From Bradyrhizobium sp. Ghvi (GTDB lineage: Bacteria > Pseudomonadota > Alphaproteobacteria > Rhizobiales > Xanthobacteraceae): a DNA stretch of 64,000 bases. The notes below the pieces were generated by a model that worked only from the letters and a program-made list of their open reading frames with translations, had not been told where the DNA came from and searched no databases. The DNA lies in the NCBI RefSeq assembly GCF_900115265.1, contig NZ_FOVU01000019.1, positions 1-64,000 on the forward strand, read 5' to 3'. Both the position numbers and the translations under genes were made by a program. Positions 7,888 through 16,484 of the stretch are shown piece after piece (the stretch's first letter is position 1; each line of letters starts with the position of its first letter).

Positions 7888-8022
7888 TCATTTGAAATCA
7901 CGGCGCCTGCGGCGGGCCGCTGCTCGGCGCCTTGCGGATATGAGTGCCCTAATGCAATAGCCAGCGATGACGCCGATGGTGAATGCGGCCACCGCTATCA
8001 AGGGTAAAGAGAACCGCTCCAT
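7888..8022 (-). CDS. Tiny membrane protein with Arg-rich tail (44 aa)
   Basis: A single membrane helix (LIAVAAFTIGVIAGYCIRAL) is followed by SARRRAAARRRRRDFK. The positive-inside tail fits a small inner-membrane protein with cytoplasmic C-terminus. No family is recognised. Confidence 0.5.
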   Translation of the reverse strand: MERFSLPLIAVAAFTIGVIAGYCIRALISARRRAAARRRRRDFK

Positions 8023-8086
8023 ACCAGCGAATGCGGTACCAGGGTGCAGCGTTCCTACCAGCGCCACCGAGGGGACCCGAACCGCC

Positions 8087-8134
8087 TTAGTACAACGCTC
8101 GCACGGCTTCTGCTTGCCGGACCTTCTCTCTCAG
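8087..8134 (-). pseudogene. Remnant of the small coiled-coil family
   Basis: The frame LREKVRQAEAVRALY plus stop matches LREKVRVAEAARVLH plus stop of the intact copy at 8377-8502. The upstream part is in another frame with a TGA (MVSGLVRLLEAM), so the copy is broken. Confidence 0.5.
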
Positions 8135-8376
8135 CCTCACATTGCTTCAAGCAATCTCACCAGACCGGAGACCATATGCGCCAGAGTGGGCGTGCGGCTT
8201 TGGCACTCGAGATTTCTGTTTGATCGCGACACGGCTTCCTGCAGGAGTGACTAGAACCGCGCCAGCGAAGGGCAGTTGAGATTTCACGTCAGAGAGCGAA
8301 AGGGGCAGCGTCCGAAGTGCCCCCGGCGAGGGGGATGGACCAAATCAGCTGGAGCATCGCCTCAACCCCGCGAACT

Positions 8377-8502
8377 TTAGTGCAATACGCGAGCGGCTTC
8401 TGCTACCCGGACTTTCTCTCTTAAGTCCTCGAGTTCCTGAAGCATTTTCAGGAGATCGGGCAGGACGTTTGCCGGCTTCAAAAGTCGGGTCGTTTGTCCC
8501 AT
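8377..8502 (-). CDS. Tiny coiled-coil protein (41 aa)
   Basis: The protein starts MGQTTRLLKPANVLPDLLKM and ends in a coiled coil (LQELEDLREKVRVAEAA). Related copies are at 2003-2167 and, decayed, at 8087-8134. GAGGCG precedes the ATG at a rather long distance. The repeated occurrence of the family is the main support. Function is unknown. Confidence 0.5.
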   Translation of the reverse strand: MGQTTRLLKPANVLPDLLKMLQELEDLREKVRVAEAARVLH

Positions 8503-8827
8503 CGTTATACGCCTCCATGGCACGCTGACGGCGAGCCACATCAAGGCGCACACACGCAAATTTTCCCCTGTAGGCGGAATGGTATTTTTAACAAATTAGC
8601 TCAGCAGGTCCGTGGGCCGATAACCCGTACCGAAAATATCGCTGTCGGCTATAAGCAGGGCAGCATGAAGCGCCGGCCGATCGCACATTGGCGCGCCTGA
8701 CCATGCGGCCTATGCCCGCCCATTTACGCTGAAGGGTCTGTTTCCGCCAAGCCCGATCCGCCAACCCCAGCGCCTTTGCTGGCGTCCTGCGCAGGGCATC
8801 ATGGGCCCGGCAAACCCGCAAGAACCA
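8503..8827. other. Intergenic, no gene seen
   Basis: A 77-aa minus-strand frame (8588-8821) has no ribosome site and no recognisable composition. Nothing else is supported. Confidence 0.35.
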
Positions 8828-9187
8828 TCAGACATCAGACGCAGCCGTCCAGCGCACGATCAGGCGTAAAGCGATGCTGGCGAGCAAAATCCCGAGCAAC
8901 CCGCCAACGACCTTTTCGGACGCATCCAGCAATCTAGCATGGCGCTCTGGCGTCAGCTTTTGCAACAATTCCAGCACCACTGCGCTACCAAGCACGACGC
9001 TGCACACCAGCGTCATCCGGTCCCGGTACGCGGCACAAAATGCGAAACCTAGAAACGCAAAGGCCGCGACGTGTTCGATGTTGGCCGAACTGCTCAGTTG
9101 AGGTCTGTCGTGGATTGGAGACAGACTTGCGTAGGTGATGAAGGCAAGAGAAGCCCACGCCACGGCAACCGAAATTCGATACATCAT
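8828..9187 (-). CDS. VanZ-like small membrane protein (119 aa)
   Basis: Three to four membrane helices are visible: VAVAWASLAFITYASLSP, HVAAFAFLGFAFCAAY, MTLVCSVVLGSAVVLELLQ and GGLLGILLASIALRLIV. The order resembles the VanZ-like fold (helix 1 ending near a conserved polar loop, then H-x-x-A-F, then E-x-x-Q). In vancomycin resistance VanZ affects teicoplanin, but most members are of unknown function. The start is placed at the double ATG (9187 or 9184); the longer frame to 9286 has an unlikely N-terminus. It stands alone. Confidence 0.7.
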   Translation of the reverse strand: MMYRISVAVAWASLAFITYASLSPIHDRPQLSSSANIEHVAAFAFLGFAFCAAYRDRMTLVCSVVLGSAVVLELLQKLTPERHARLLDASEKVVGGLLGILLASIALRLIVRWTAASDV

Positions 9188-10185
9188 GCTAGCGACTAAC
9201 CCCGAGTTGTTGCCGCAACATACTTCGACGCCAACCGTCACCCTGATCCAGAACTTCTGCCGCCGTGCGGCAGGCGGCACTACCAATGGTCGCAGAACTA
9301 GATGTCACTTTTTAATTTGGAACTAATTAACACGAATTACCAGGGAGCCGCGCTGACCGTCGCCGGGGCGTGTCGATCGGCAATTGTTGGTCCGTCGCGT
9401 TATCAGGCGCCGCTTCCGTCGAGTGTGAAGGCCGCGCGGCTTGTTCGGTAGCGTCGGTTTGATGGAGCCCCATTCGTTCGCTGAATTCAAAGGCATGATC
9501 CGAACCTCCGGTTTCGCGCTTGTGCACGCCATGTATGCCGTTAGGCACTCGCGGGCCGTAATGGACGCGCTTTGACGCGCCAACGCGATGAAAAATGAAC
9601 AAGGCTGATTACGATGCCAAAAAGGCTTACGCAGTCGGCCACATCTAACATCAATTAAAGGCTTGCCATTTTTTCCCGACCTGCTGCAGAATTTTCGCGC
9701 CGGTATTTTGAAGGTTAGGTTCCGTTCAGCTCCATATTTAGAAAATTCATCAAATTGTTTGGGGGACATTGCGAGGGCTAAGCGTTCCGTTTCCCGTGAC
9801 GCCTTTCGTGGGTTGTTCGCGTTCTATGCGGCCAAAGCCCACCATGATCATAACGGCGTCGCCGAAGGCCGGCTCCTCAAACTATTTGGATCGAGCGACC
9901 ACATCCCCGATCGTCTGTTAGACTTGTCGTCATCACGGACCGAGCTGATTGGCCCTGAGGCTATTGGCAAATTAATGTCACCGCTCGCTCATCAGATCTT
10001 GGACGGCGACGCACAATATAACCACGCCAGCGACTTCTTGCATCGACTGTTGCGAGAGTTGGACCGAGACGTCCACTACGGCCATCGCGAGAATGTCCGC
10101 TCTGGCGTCGTCGTTTGCCGTACCTACGCAAACTCGGCGCGAGACTCGTGTTGGCGGCAAGGTGTCCTGCCGAGCGCAACGCGCT
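9188..10185. other. About 1 kb without a confident gene
   Basis: Open frames exist on both strands (9327-9602 minus; 9663-10202 plus; 9978-10208 minus) but overlap each other and none has a clear ribosome site or family. The segment ILAMAVVDVSVQLSQQS on the minus strand and LLKLFGSSDHIPDRLLDL on the plus strand both look mildly coding. I cannot choose between them. Confidence 0.35.
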
Positions 10186-10914
10186 TTAGGAGCGCAATCT
10201 GACCGCATGCCGAACCGAGCGGCTCGTGCTTAGGATGGAAAGCACCCCTAGCATCATCAGCAGTACGCCGAGCCAAGTTGCCGTCCGGCTCGTCGCCTCG
10301 CCATCGGCTTTAGCGAGGCGTAGGCCGACCGGACCGCTCTGAAGTTCGGACGAAGTTACCACATCGTTGGCCGGCGCGGCCGCCAGAAGTTGCTCAACGT
10401 CGACTTGATTTTGGTTCTGTTCGAAGGACATGGTCTGGCGACTGTGCTGGGCAATGAGAGCGGCCGATGCCAGAGCAGGGCTTGCACCGCGATCAGGGTC
10501 AGCATCAGCTACCTTGAACTGTGCGCGAGGCGGCTGAGAAGGCAAGGCGGGTGCGGAGCGCAGCAACTCCGCGCGCGCATCGAGGACCCCGCTCTGCCTG
10601 GACCGCTCGGTCCCGCTCTCGTCTAAACCGGCCGTGGCAGATTTGGGGGCGCGACGAGCGATCTTCTTCACTTTCACGGTCCCCTCGCTCAGGAACCAGC
10701 ACTTGCGGTGCCCGTCCAGTCGATAGACCCAATGTTGGCCGTCGGGAGCCGAGTTGCCGGGGCGTCCCACGCATTCTGCTTGCGGCGGGGAAGTCACTGG
10801 AGATGGGGCTGCAGCAGTGTTGAAGAGATCCGCAAGAGGATTGGAGGACGCAGGCGCCGTGAGAGATTCAAGAAGAACGAAACTGACGAAGCACAATCGC
10901 AAAGAACCGGACAT
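10186..10914 (-). CDS. Exported protein with C-terminal membrane helix (242 aa)
   Basis: The chosen start (MSGSLRLCFVSFVLLESLTA) has GGGAG seven bases upstream and gives a signal peptide. A conserved-looking domain follows (GQHWVYRLDGHRKCWFLSEG), then a disordered Ala/Ser/Pro region, and a final membrane helix (TWLGVLLMMLGVLSILSTS) with a basic tail. The Trp/Cys segment resembles uncharacterised exported proteins of Bradyrhizobium. The frame continues open upstream to 11316 with different character, listed separately. Confidence 0.65.
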   Translation of the reverse strand: MSGSLRLCFVSFVLLESLTAPASSNPLADLFNTAAAPSPVTSPPQAECVGRPGNSAPDGQHWVYRLDGHRKCWFLSEGTVKVKKIARRAPKSATAGLDESGTERSRQSGVLDARAELLRSAPALPSQPPRAQFKVADADPDRGASPALASAALIAQHSRQTMSFEQNQNQVDVEQLLAAAPANDVVTSSELQSGPVGLRLAKADGEATSRTATWLGVLLMMLGVLSILSTSRSVRHAVRLRS

Positions 10915-11316
10915 CGAAAACTCCCGGTGTTGCGCCCACCCGGAACGACCCTTGGCACCGACCTGGGCAGCTATACGGCTCAAATCTGGCGGTGCGATGG
11001 ATTCATTGTGCTCGTGCCATGGGATACGGGTGCGAATGCAAGGCCGGGCCGCCGTCATCTGGTCCAGTTTCCGGGGCCAATCAACTTCAATCGGTATAAG
11101 GCGTGGTCGGTCGGTTTCGGCAGTCTCGTTTGTCGCCAAGCAACGTCGCGCCCGCTCGATCTGTGCGTCGGTAGTGCCATGATTTTGAGCGTACATCTCG
11201 GCGACGGCTGCCGAGTATTTCGCGACGTAGTATCTGACCTCACTGCAAGATATGCGCGTTGTGGGCCTTTGGTGACGGGAAGCGAAGGCATCGAACCCCA
11301 GCGGCATCAGCAGCAA
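10915..11316 (-). other. In-frame upstream coding remnant fused to the next gene
   Basis: The 134 codons upstream of the gene at 10914 are in the same frame without a stop. The part CSEVRYYVAKYSAAVAEMYA and then RARRCL resembles a separate small Bradyrhizobium protein. The most economical view is two genes whose intervening stop was lost, rather than a designed fusion, because the downstream gene keeps its own ribosome site and signal peptide. Confidence 0.4.
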
Positions 11317-11355
11317 CGCAACAGTGGCCCCCGCGCGCTGAAGCTGGGCCGCGGC

Positions 11356-11451
11356 TTACCCCGACGGCCTGACTTCGAATAGCGGCTCAGCCTTTGATGA
11401 CAATTTCCCACGGGGGTGTAGCCTTCGCTCGGGCGGAGCTTGATTCGTCAT
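11356..11451 (-). CDS. Tiny hypothetical protein (31 aa)
   Basis: The frame MTNQAPPERRLHPRGKLSSK is short and polar. Its ATG overlaps, head to head, the ATG of the plus-strand membrane ORF at 11450, so at most one may be functional. No motif is visible. Confidence 0.3.
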   Translation of the reverse strand: MTNQAPPERRLHPRGKLSSKAEPLFEVRPSG

Positions 11452-11536
11452 GCTGGAAGCTATTCTCATGCTGCTGGGAATTGGAGCGGTGGCCCTTCTG
11501 CTTATTGCGTTTTGGGGACTGCATAGGCACGTGTGA
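11450..11536 (+). CDS. Tiny membrane protein (28 aa)
   Basis: The ORF encodes almost only a membrane helix (MLMLLG-like start, then IGAVALLLIAFWGLHRH). GGAG is present upstream at longer than ideal distance. Single-helix proteins of this size are common in the region. Confidence 0.4.
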   Translation: MLEAILMLLGIGAVALLLIAFWGLHRHV

Positions 11537-11957
11537 GCGGGCCCGTCGTGCTTGGGGAATCTAACGGTGGACGCTCTAGCCGGTTCACGACTGGCGAATT
11601 GTCTCTGGTCCGCTCTCTCAGTTGCCGTAGAGACAGCAAAATTGCTCTTCACCCGTCGTCTTGATGAGGGAAACCACCGTTACGAGATCCGCATCTCGAC
11701 CTTTGTGCACTTCGACGTAATCCTGCCGATTGTCGTTGATCGGCAATCATGGCATGGATCGTTTACCAGACCCCAGGCTCCCGGCTGCCGATCCAATTGC
11801 GGGTAAGAGCGCAAGAGCAACGACGAAGCGCCGCAGGCGCGCCTGAAAGCTTATAGGACTTCTCCGGCGGCGGCATGTTCCGCACGATCGCCGCGGCACT
11901 GCGAATGCTCATACAGAGGCTGGTCAGCGTGAAGGGCAGGCCCGACAATCGGTGATT
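11537..11957. other. Intergenic, weak ORFs only
   Basis: Frames at 11552-11806 (plus) and 11763-11948 (minus) lack ribosome sites. No family or structure is recognised. Confidence 0.35.
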
Positions 11958-12116
11958 TTAATAATTGGGAGGCTTGTCTTCCCGATTGAGCAGTCCCAAA
12001 CGCCGTTCAAGCTCTTCCTTCTTGGCCACGAGTCTCGCGGCAAGAATGTCATTGACGACCGCATGGAGTCGCCAAAGCTCTTCGAGAGACATGCTCTCAA
12101 ACGGCTGTCGTTCCAT
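11958..12116 (-). CDS. H-NS-like protein reduced to the oligomerisation domain (52 aa)
   Basis: The sequence contains MSLEELWRLHAVVNDILAAR followed by KKEELERRLGLL, which closely follows the N-terminal coiled-coil domain of alphaproteobacterial H-NS family proteins (MSLDELWxLH...). The protein stops after NREDKPPNY, so the C-terminal AT-hook-like DNA-binding domain is absent. GGGGGA lies four bases before the ATG, which supports expression. It could dimerise with full-length H-NS homologs and modulate them, as known for short H-NS antagonists; this is inference. A simple truncation remnant is the alternative. Confidence 0.65.
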   Translation of the reverse strand: MERQPFESMSLEELWRLHAVVNDILAARLVAKKEELERRLGLLNREDKPPNY

Positions 12117-12641
12117 GAATCCCCCGACTCACGAATTGCCCATAGCTTGGGCTTACGCGGGGCAGATGGCAAGTTCGGGGTTGTTGCGCAGAGAGTTACC
12201 TACACCTGCGGCGCCGACCTAGTTTCTTGGAAGCTGCACGAGTCGACCTTGACCGCGAGCGGCGCAACTGAGCTTGCGCTAATCGGTTTCGCAGGACACC
12301 TAATTCAGTCATTTGACATTCGATAAATACGGTACGTCGGTGCAGAGCAAAAACGGCATCGAAAGTTCGATCGGAAATACTCATCACGGCCTCAACACAA
12401 CTGGACTGAAAAATATTTCGACAATCATAGCATTACAACAGTGGACTGGCGCAATCGCAAGGTGAATTCTTGAGCAATGCGCCCGACGCCGTTTCTCGAG
12501 AAAGGAACACTGGGCGGACTGATGCTTGAATCGTTGCTGGGCAGCCGGCGCCGATGCACGAAACCATTCAACGCAATCGGCGAAGTCGTCCGAAAGCAGG
12601 CAAGGTTGTAGGTTGACGACATCAGACGCGGGGAGGCCACC
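12117..12641. other. Intergenic, no confident gene
   Basis: Several short frames (12196-12387 and 12425-12643, both minus) lack support. The final 20 bases carry the strong ribosome site of the next gene. Confidence 0.35.
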
Positions 12642-12803
12642 ATGCTAGTCCTGATGAGCCTGATTTGGCGACGACTTGCCTACACAATGCTGATCGGCAT
12701 GCGATCGAAGCTCGTACTCAGTGAAACGAGAGACGGCTGTGGGTCAGAGGCCACCATGCCCAAACAGGTCGTGAACAACCGGAGGGCAAGCGTAAGGCGG
12801 TGA
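12642..12803 (+). CDS. Small basic hypothetical protein (53 aa)
   Basis: GGGGAGG lies five bases before the ATG, one of the best ribosome sites in the region. The product starts with a hydrophobic patch (MLVLMSLIWRRLAYTMLIGM) and ends basic (NNRRASVRR). The N-terminal patch may touch the membrane. No family is recognised. Confidence 0.5.
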   Translation: MLVLMSLIWRRLAYTMLIGMRSKLVLSETRDGCGSEATMPKQVVNNRRASVRR

Positions 12804-12806
12804 GAC

Positions 12807-12944
12807 TTAGCTATTGGTCATTGTCGGCCTGCTCCGCGGAAGGGTTTTTTTCGTGAGCATGCCGATAGTCCCGATTATCACCAGAAACATGCCGGCGATC
12901 ATCAGCCAATGAGGAAACTGAAGCTGCATCGCTTGGTCGAGCAT
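12807..12944 (-). CDS. Tiny membrane protein (45 aa)
   Basis: One membrane helix (WLMIAGMFLVIIGTIGML) is followed by KKTLPRSRPT, giving a cytoplasmic C-terminus. GGGGACC precedes the ATG. It lies 34 bases downstream of the next small membrane gene on the same strand and may be cotranscribed. Confidence 0.55.
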   Translation of the reverse strand: MLDQAMQLQFPHWLMIAGMFLVIIGTIGMLTKKTLPRSRPTMTNS

Positions 12945-12978
12945 TCCAGGTCCCCGTTTGCCGTCGGAAGGCTCATCG

Positions 12979-13155
12979 CTAATAGGTCAGTGCCAGCAGC
13001 CGCTGCACAATTGCGCCGAGACATACGAGCACCACAAGCAGCTTCAGCAGATTGGCCAATCTACCGTCCGGCGCAAACCTGTCGATCGCCCAAAAACAGA
13101 TTGCGCCGACGACTACGATGATCAACACGCCGATCAGAACTGAAATAGCCCCCAT
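12979..13155 (-). CDS. Small two-helix membrane protein (58 aa), Thivi_2564-like
   Basis: Two membrane helices (IGVLIIVVVGAICFWAID and LLKLLVVLVCLGAIVQRLL) are joined by a short loop (RFAPDGRLAN). The design matches a widespread family of small two-helix proteins related to the Thivi_2564 family. A perfect AGGAGG is seven bases upstream of the ATG. Function is unknown. Confidence 0.7.
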   Translation of the reverse strand: MGAISVLIGVLIIVVVGAICFWAIDRFAPDGRLANLLKLLVVLVCLGAIVQRLLALTY

Positions 13156-13202
13156 ATCAATCCTCCTGAGAATGGTGTGTTTTCCGGGTATTGACCCGCC
13201 GA

Positions 13203-13508
13203 CTAAACTGGATCGCTAGTGGTCAACCGGATCGTCGGCATACCTTCATACTTCTCCGCGTCGAGCCCATCCCGATCAAATTTGTCGCTAGCCGCGGCCT
13301 CGATGCGAGCTCGAAACCTCTCGAAGTGCTCAAATGCGGAAGCCAAATCCCGAATGTCATAGGGATCTAGCTGGGCGAGAGCTTCATAGCTGACGAAAAC
13401 ACGGACGGGCCTAACAGGCGTAGCGCCCCTGACGATCATCCAAAATCCGATTGCCCGCAGCTCGCCGTGAGCCACGGCTTTGGCTTTCCCGTCGGCGACA
13501 AGCGGCAT
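13203..13508 (-). CDS. DUF1488 family protein (101 aa)
   Basis: The protein fits the DUF1488 pattern: an N-terminal MPLVADGKAKAVAH, a central strand region (VRPVRVFVSYEALAQL), and a helical C-terminal half (HFERFRARIEAAASDKFD). An ORF extends upstream to 13742, but AGGAGA is correctly spaced before the ATG at 13508 and the upstream part has no such character. The family is small, cytoplasmic and uncharacterised. Confidence 0.75.
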   Translation of the reverse strand: MPLVADGKAKAVAHGELRAIGFWMIVRGATPVRPVRVFVSYEALAQLDPYDIRDLASAFEHFERFRARIEAAASDKFDRDGLDAEKYEGMPTIRLTTSDPV

Positions 13509-13852
13509 GGGACTTCTCCTGCGCCGATACAACCGCACCGAGCCAACAGGCGCAATGATTTCCCCAACCCGAGGGGTGAATTTCTTAATGCAAATCAGCG
13601 GAGGGCGAGCGGAGGGGTGTCCAGATGTTCGGGCATCAAGCTGTAGCCTTAGTGCGGGATCGGGGCAGCGTTTTCGACGTCGCTGCCGGACAAGCGCCAA
13701 GCTGCCACCCCAAAGCACAAGGTGAGGGTCAGTGTACGGCAAGGAGAAGCGTTGAGACGAAGTGGCTCACATGCACGACCGGTGTTAGGACTCCGCCGTG
13801 AGAGCGAGCACAGATTACAGATTATTGATTCGGAAAGTGCAGAGGCGCTGAC

Positions 13853-14452
13853 CTACAGCGCGATTTCCCCAGCCAATTGGTGAGCCAGAGCATCGCTCAG
13901 CCGGTCCACGATGTTAGACAACACCCGCGGCGGTAGGCCGATGCCCGAGAGCTTCCAGGTGGTCCCTTCAAGATGCATGCTGACGCTGCCCGCGTCCCGA
14001 CCTTCGCTGAGCTGCAAAGCAAACTCAACAGGCTTCACCAGCCGGATCCGGCGGCGAAAACAAAGATGTTCGAGATGTCGACATCGGCCAATGACGGCAT
14101 TGTTCCGAAGGAAACCTTCTCAGCGGCGTTGCGGACCGTGCCATTTTTCAGAAGCACAGACAGGTTCTCGGACGTTGAGCTTGGCCGCGAGATCGTCGGC
14201 GATCGTTGCACCGAACGTGTTGATCGCCATTCTCTCAAGCGGTCGCACCGGCCGCTTTTGGCCGAGCCGATCGAGGTATGCGGACATAACCTGATCAATG
14301 ATGGAGTGGCGGACCCGCGGCAGATCCGTTGCGCCATCACCTGGGTAGCATCGCCATTCCGCACGGCCGAAACGAGGCCCAGCGCGGAAACGAAAGCCGA
14401 TCCGGCATACACCAACAGGCAGAGCAGGAGGGCGACAAGAGAGCCACTTCAT
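13853..14452 (-). pseudogene. DUF2939 family pseudogene, multiple frameshifts
   Basis: Pieces in three frames reconstruct one protein: an N-terminal signal/membrane helix (LLCLLVYAGSAF, with SALGLVSAVRNGDATQVM), a middle part (DLPRVRHSIIDQVMSAYL), then KNGTVRNAAEKVSFG, and the end MHLEGTTWKLSGIGLP. The order and the TWKLxxIxLP motif are typical of DUF2939 proteins. Frame changes lie near 14437, 14340, 14165 and 14040. With four breaks it is clearly a decayed gene. Confidence 0.7.
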
Positions 14453-15089
14453 CCGGCGGCAATTTGGGGTGAGCGGGCTTTGTTCAAGAACGCGCCAAAG
14501 CGCCCCCGGAAGGGCATAGACAAAAGTGGGATGGCTGTGGGTTTGATCACCCGGACCAGAGCTAGGCCGGGTGTCCCTTGGTCAAGGACTCACTCGTTTG
14601 ACGCCGAGCGACGGCGGCTGAAATGATGGGCGCGTTTGGCGGCGCGGCTCCGACCAGCCAGCTATGGCGGGGGTCGAGCGTGCTGTCCAGCGGGAAACCG
14701 TAAAAGCGTCTCGACCAGTCGCTCTGGCTGGTGATCAACGCCCGGCTGCCTGGTCTGACACCCGGCATGGCTTGATCGGCCGAACCCAGAGCCCAACCAT
14801 GTCCAAGGTCGTCACCTTCCCAGATTGCCAGAGCGCAATCCCGCGACGCAGGGCGATCCATCCTTCGCGCGACGGCATTTGCCGCCCGAAAACATTCAGC
14901 CTGTTGAATTCCGTGTCACTGGGCGCCAGAAGGCCGGCCGAGCACGCAACCGCCTTCGGCACCCCTGCAATCGGGTCTCCCTGGCTGTGACGATCGCCGG
15001 GCGGATCCAGCGCGGCCAGCCGACGGCCTTCTCCTACAATCCAGTATCAGACCTTCGCAAAGGCGCCGAGGGCCGCCCGTGAGCTCGCA
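14453..15089. other. About 640 bases without a confident gene
   Basis: A minus-strand frame at 14735-14962 (SREGWIALRRGIALWQSGKV inside) looks mildly coding but has no ribosome site. The frame of the next plus-strand gene is open back to 14991 without a start codon. Confidence 0.35.
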
Positions 15090-15239
15090 GTGGCCCTCGA
15101 CATCATCGCCGAGGAGTACACTCTACAGCCAGTCTATCAGGGAGAGGCTGATTTCGTCCTATACGCCCGGCTTACGGACGAGCAGAAGGCGATCGCGACG
15201 GCTGAGATCCTTAGGATTTTGGCGGAGGGTGATCGATGA
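15090..15239 (+). CDS. Small hypothetical protein (49 aa, GTG start)
   Basis: The frame reads ALDIIAEEYTLQPVYQGEAD and later LTDEQKAIATAEILRILAEG, with convincing amphipathic helices. The only usable start is a GTG at 15090; coding character continues upstream (TFAKAPRAARELA) without a start, so the N-terminus may be lost. Its stop overlaps the next ATG (ATGA), suggesting coupling to the Arg-rich ORF. Confidence 0.5.
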   Translation: MALDIIAEEYTLQPVYQGEADFVLYARLTDEQKAIATAEILRILAEGDR

Positions 15240-15313
15240 AGCGCCGGCGCCGGGCACACAGGAAGCGCGACCGGCAGCGGCTCATGACACACCGCCGGCG
15301 GCTGCGGCGATAA
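15236..15313 (+). CDS. Very short Arg-rich ORF (25 aa)
   Basis: This 25-residue frame (MKRRRRAHRKRDRQR and LMTHRRRLRR) overlaps the preceding stop by ATGA. Over half its residues are basic. If made, it would bind nucleic acid or ribosomes; it could also be an accident of GC-rich sequence. Confidence 0.3.
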   Translation: MKRRRRAHRKRDRQRLMTHRRRLRR

Positions 15314-15349
15314 CGACCACGGGCCCGCCGGTTCACGCCGGCGGGCTTC

Positions 15350-15559
15350 TCAATCCCGCGACCGTTCCCTGCAAAAGAACTCCGTTCGCAGGTGCCGCTT
15401 AATGTTCTCGGGGTGCCGCTCCCCCTGGGCGGCGAGCGTAAGCACGCGCTCGGCGACCTCTACAGCGGTCCGCTGGCTCTGAAGGGTAAAAGTTGGGCTG
15501 GAGAGAACTTCGTCCAGGACATCGCGAAGCATTTGCACGGTGGCTGCGTCGTAAGACAT
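15350..15559 (-). CDS. Small helical hypothetical protein (69 aa)
   Basis: The protein (MSYDAATVQMLRDVLDEVLS, then RTAVEVAERVLTLAAQGERH) is all-helical and closely resembles small conserved proteins of Bradyrhizobium. A weak ribosome site (GGAT) precedes the ATG. There is no enzymatic motif, and function is unknown. Confidence 0.7.
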   Translation of the reverse strand: MSYDAATVQMLRDVLDEVLSSPTFTLQSQRTAVEVAERVLTLAAQGERHPENIKRHLRTEFFCRERSRD

Positions 15560-15711
15560 GAGCCAAATCCTGATGTCTTGAGCCGAAAAAGCGGTGCCGA
15601 GCTCGAAATACGTGTCTCGGCACCGCCTATTTTCTAACTGAGCGCTGAAATCCCAGTTGGCGTTTAGGATGCAACGGCTATGCCACGGGCTGATGACGGC
15701 GTCGCGTGCCC

Positions 15712-15795
15712 TTACAGCGTCGGCTCCAGCCTCCTGATTTCCTCAAGCCGGGCTAGGCAAAACTCGCGGTACAGGCTGTCAATGAGCGTCCACAT
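15712..15795 (-). CDS. Tiny ORF (27 aa) with strong ribosome site
   Basis: MWTLIDSLYREFCLARLEEI and RRLEPTL form one amphipathic helix. GGGGGA lies five bases upstream of the ATG. The ribosome site and helix support a small protein. Confidence 0.45.
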   Translation of the reverse strand: MWTLIDSLYREFCLARLEEIRRLEPTL

Positions 15796-16168
15796 GGCAA
15801 TCCCCCTTGGTTCAATAGAGGAATTGATAGACAGGCTTTGTTTCAGGGGTGCTTCGTGCCGCTAGGAAATGGCTTCGTGAACTTGAAGTAGGCACGGCGT
15901 GGGTCGGACAGATTCGGCGAAAAAGACCCTAGCATCACCAAGGGGAAGTGAGCTGGGGCGCAAGTTACTTGGCCCGGGATCACGAAACCGGGCTGTCGGA
16001 AAAACTTGGCAAGCTCCTCGTCGTTCCGCCATCCTAGACAGCGGAGAGACGGCCCCGGCTTGGCAGGGGGGCTTGGGGTATGGCCGGGGCCGCTCCGCCA
16101 GCTCGGCGAGCCGGCGATACTCACAAGCCTGGTACACGGCCATTGTTCCTTGGAAGATTTACAGGTGG
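15796..16168. other. Intergenic, overlapping weak frames
   Basis: Two minus-strand frames (15843-16124 and 15862-16143) overlap almost completely. The second begins MAVYQACEYRRLAELAERP, which looks coding for about 20 codons and then deteriorates, so a remnant is possible. Confidence 0.3.
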
Positions 16169-16441
16169 TCAGGGCGACATGAGATTGTCGCCAGGCGACA
16201 CGAGCCGGACATACGTCCCGCTCTCGTGGACCTGGAGCCAGCCGCGCTCGATCGCATAGCGGATACCGGTGCCGAATTCGGGCCCGGTGGCCTTGCAGCC
16301 GTTCTTCGATAGGAACGGCGCGTTGATCTTCTCAATGTGGATGCGGCCGTCCTGGAGCGCCTCGATGCCGTTCGCGATCTCGACCAGCTTCCGCGCTGCG
16401 GCCTCTGGATCGGAGTAAGGACGCTCGTTCATTAGTTTCAT
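16169..16441 (-). CDS. Conserved hypothetical protein, winged-helix-like (90 aa)
   Basis: The sequence (DPEAAARKLVEIANGIEA, then HIEKINAPFLSKNG, FGTGIRYAIERGWLQVHESG and TYVRL) has a helix-helix-wing rhythm, with the Y-x-R end of a wing. It resembles conserved Bradyrhizobium proteins of about this length. DNA binding is possible but not shown. An inner ATG at 16432 (MNERPYS) is an alternative start. Confidence 0.75.
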   Translation of the reverse strand: MKLMNERPYSDPEAAARKLVEIANGIEALQDGRIHIEKINAPFLSKNGCKATGPEFGTGIRYAIERGWLQVHESGTYVRLVSPGDNLMSP

Positions 16442-16484
16442 GGATCGGCCCCAGCATTGCCGCCGAGCTATAGGCGATTCTCAA

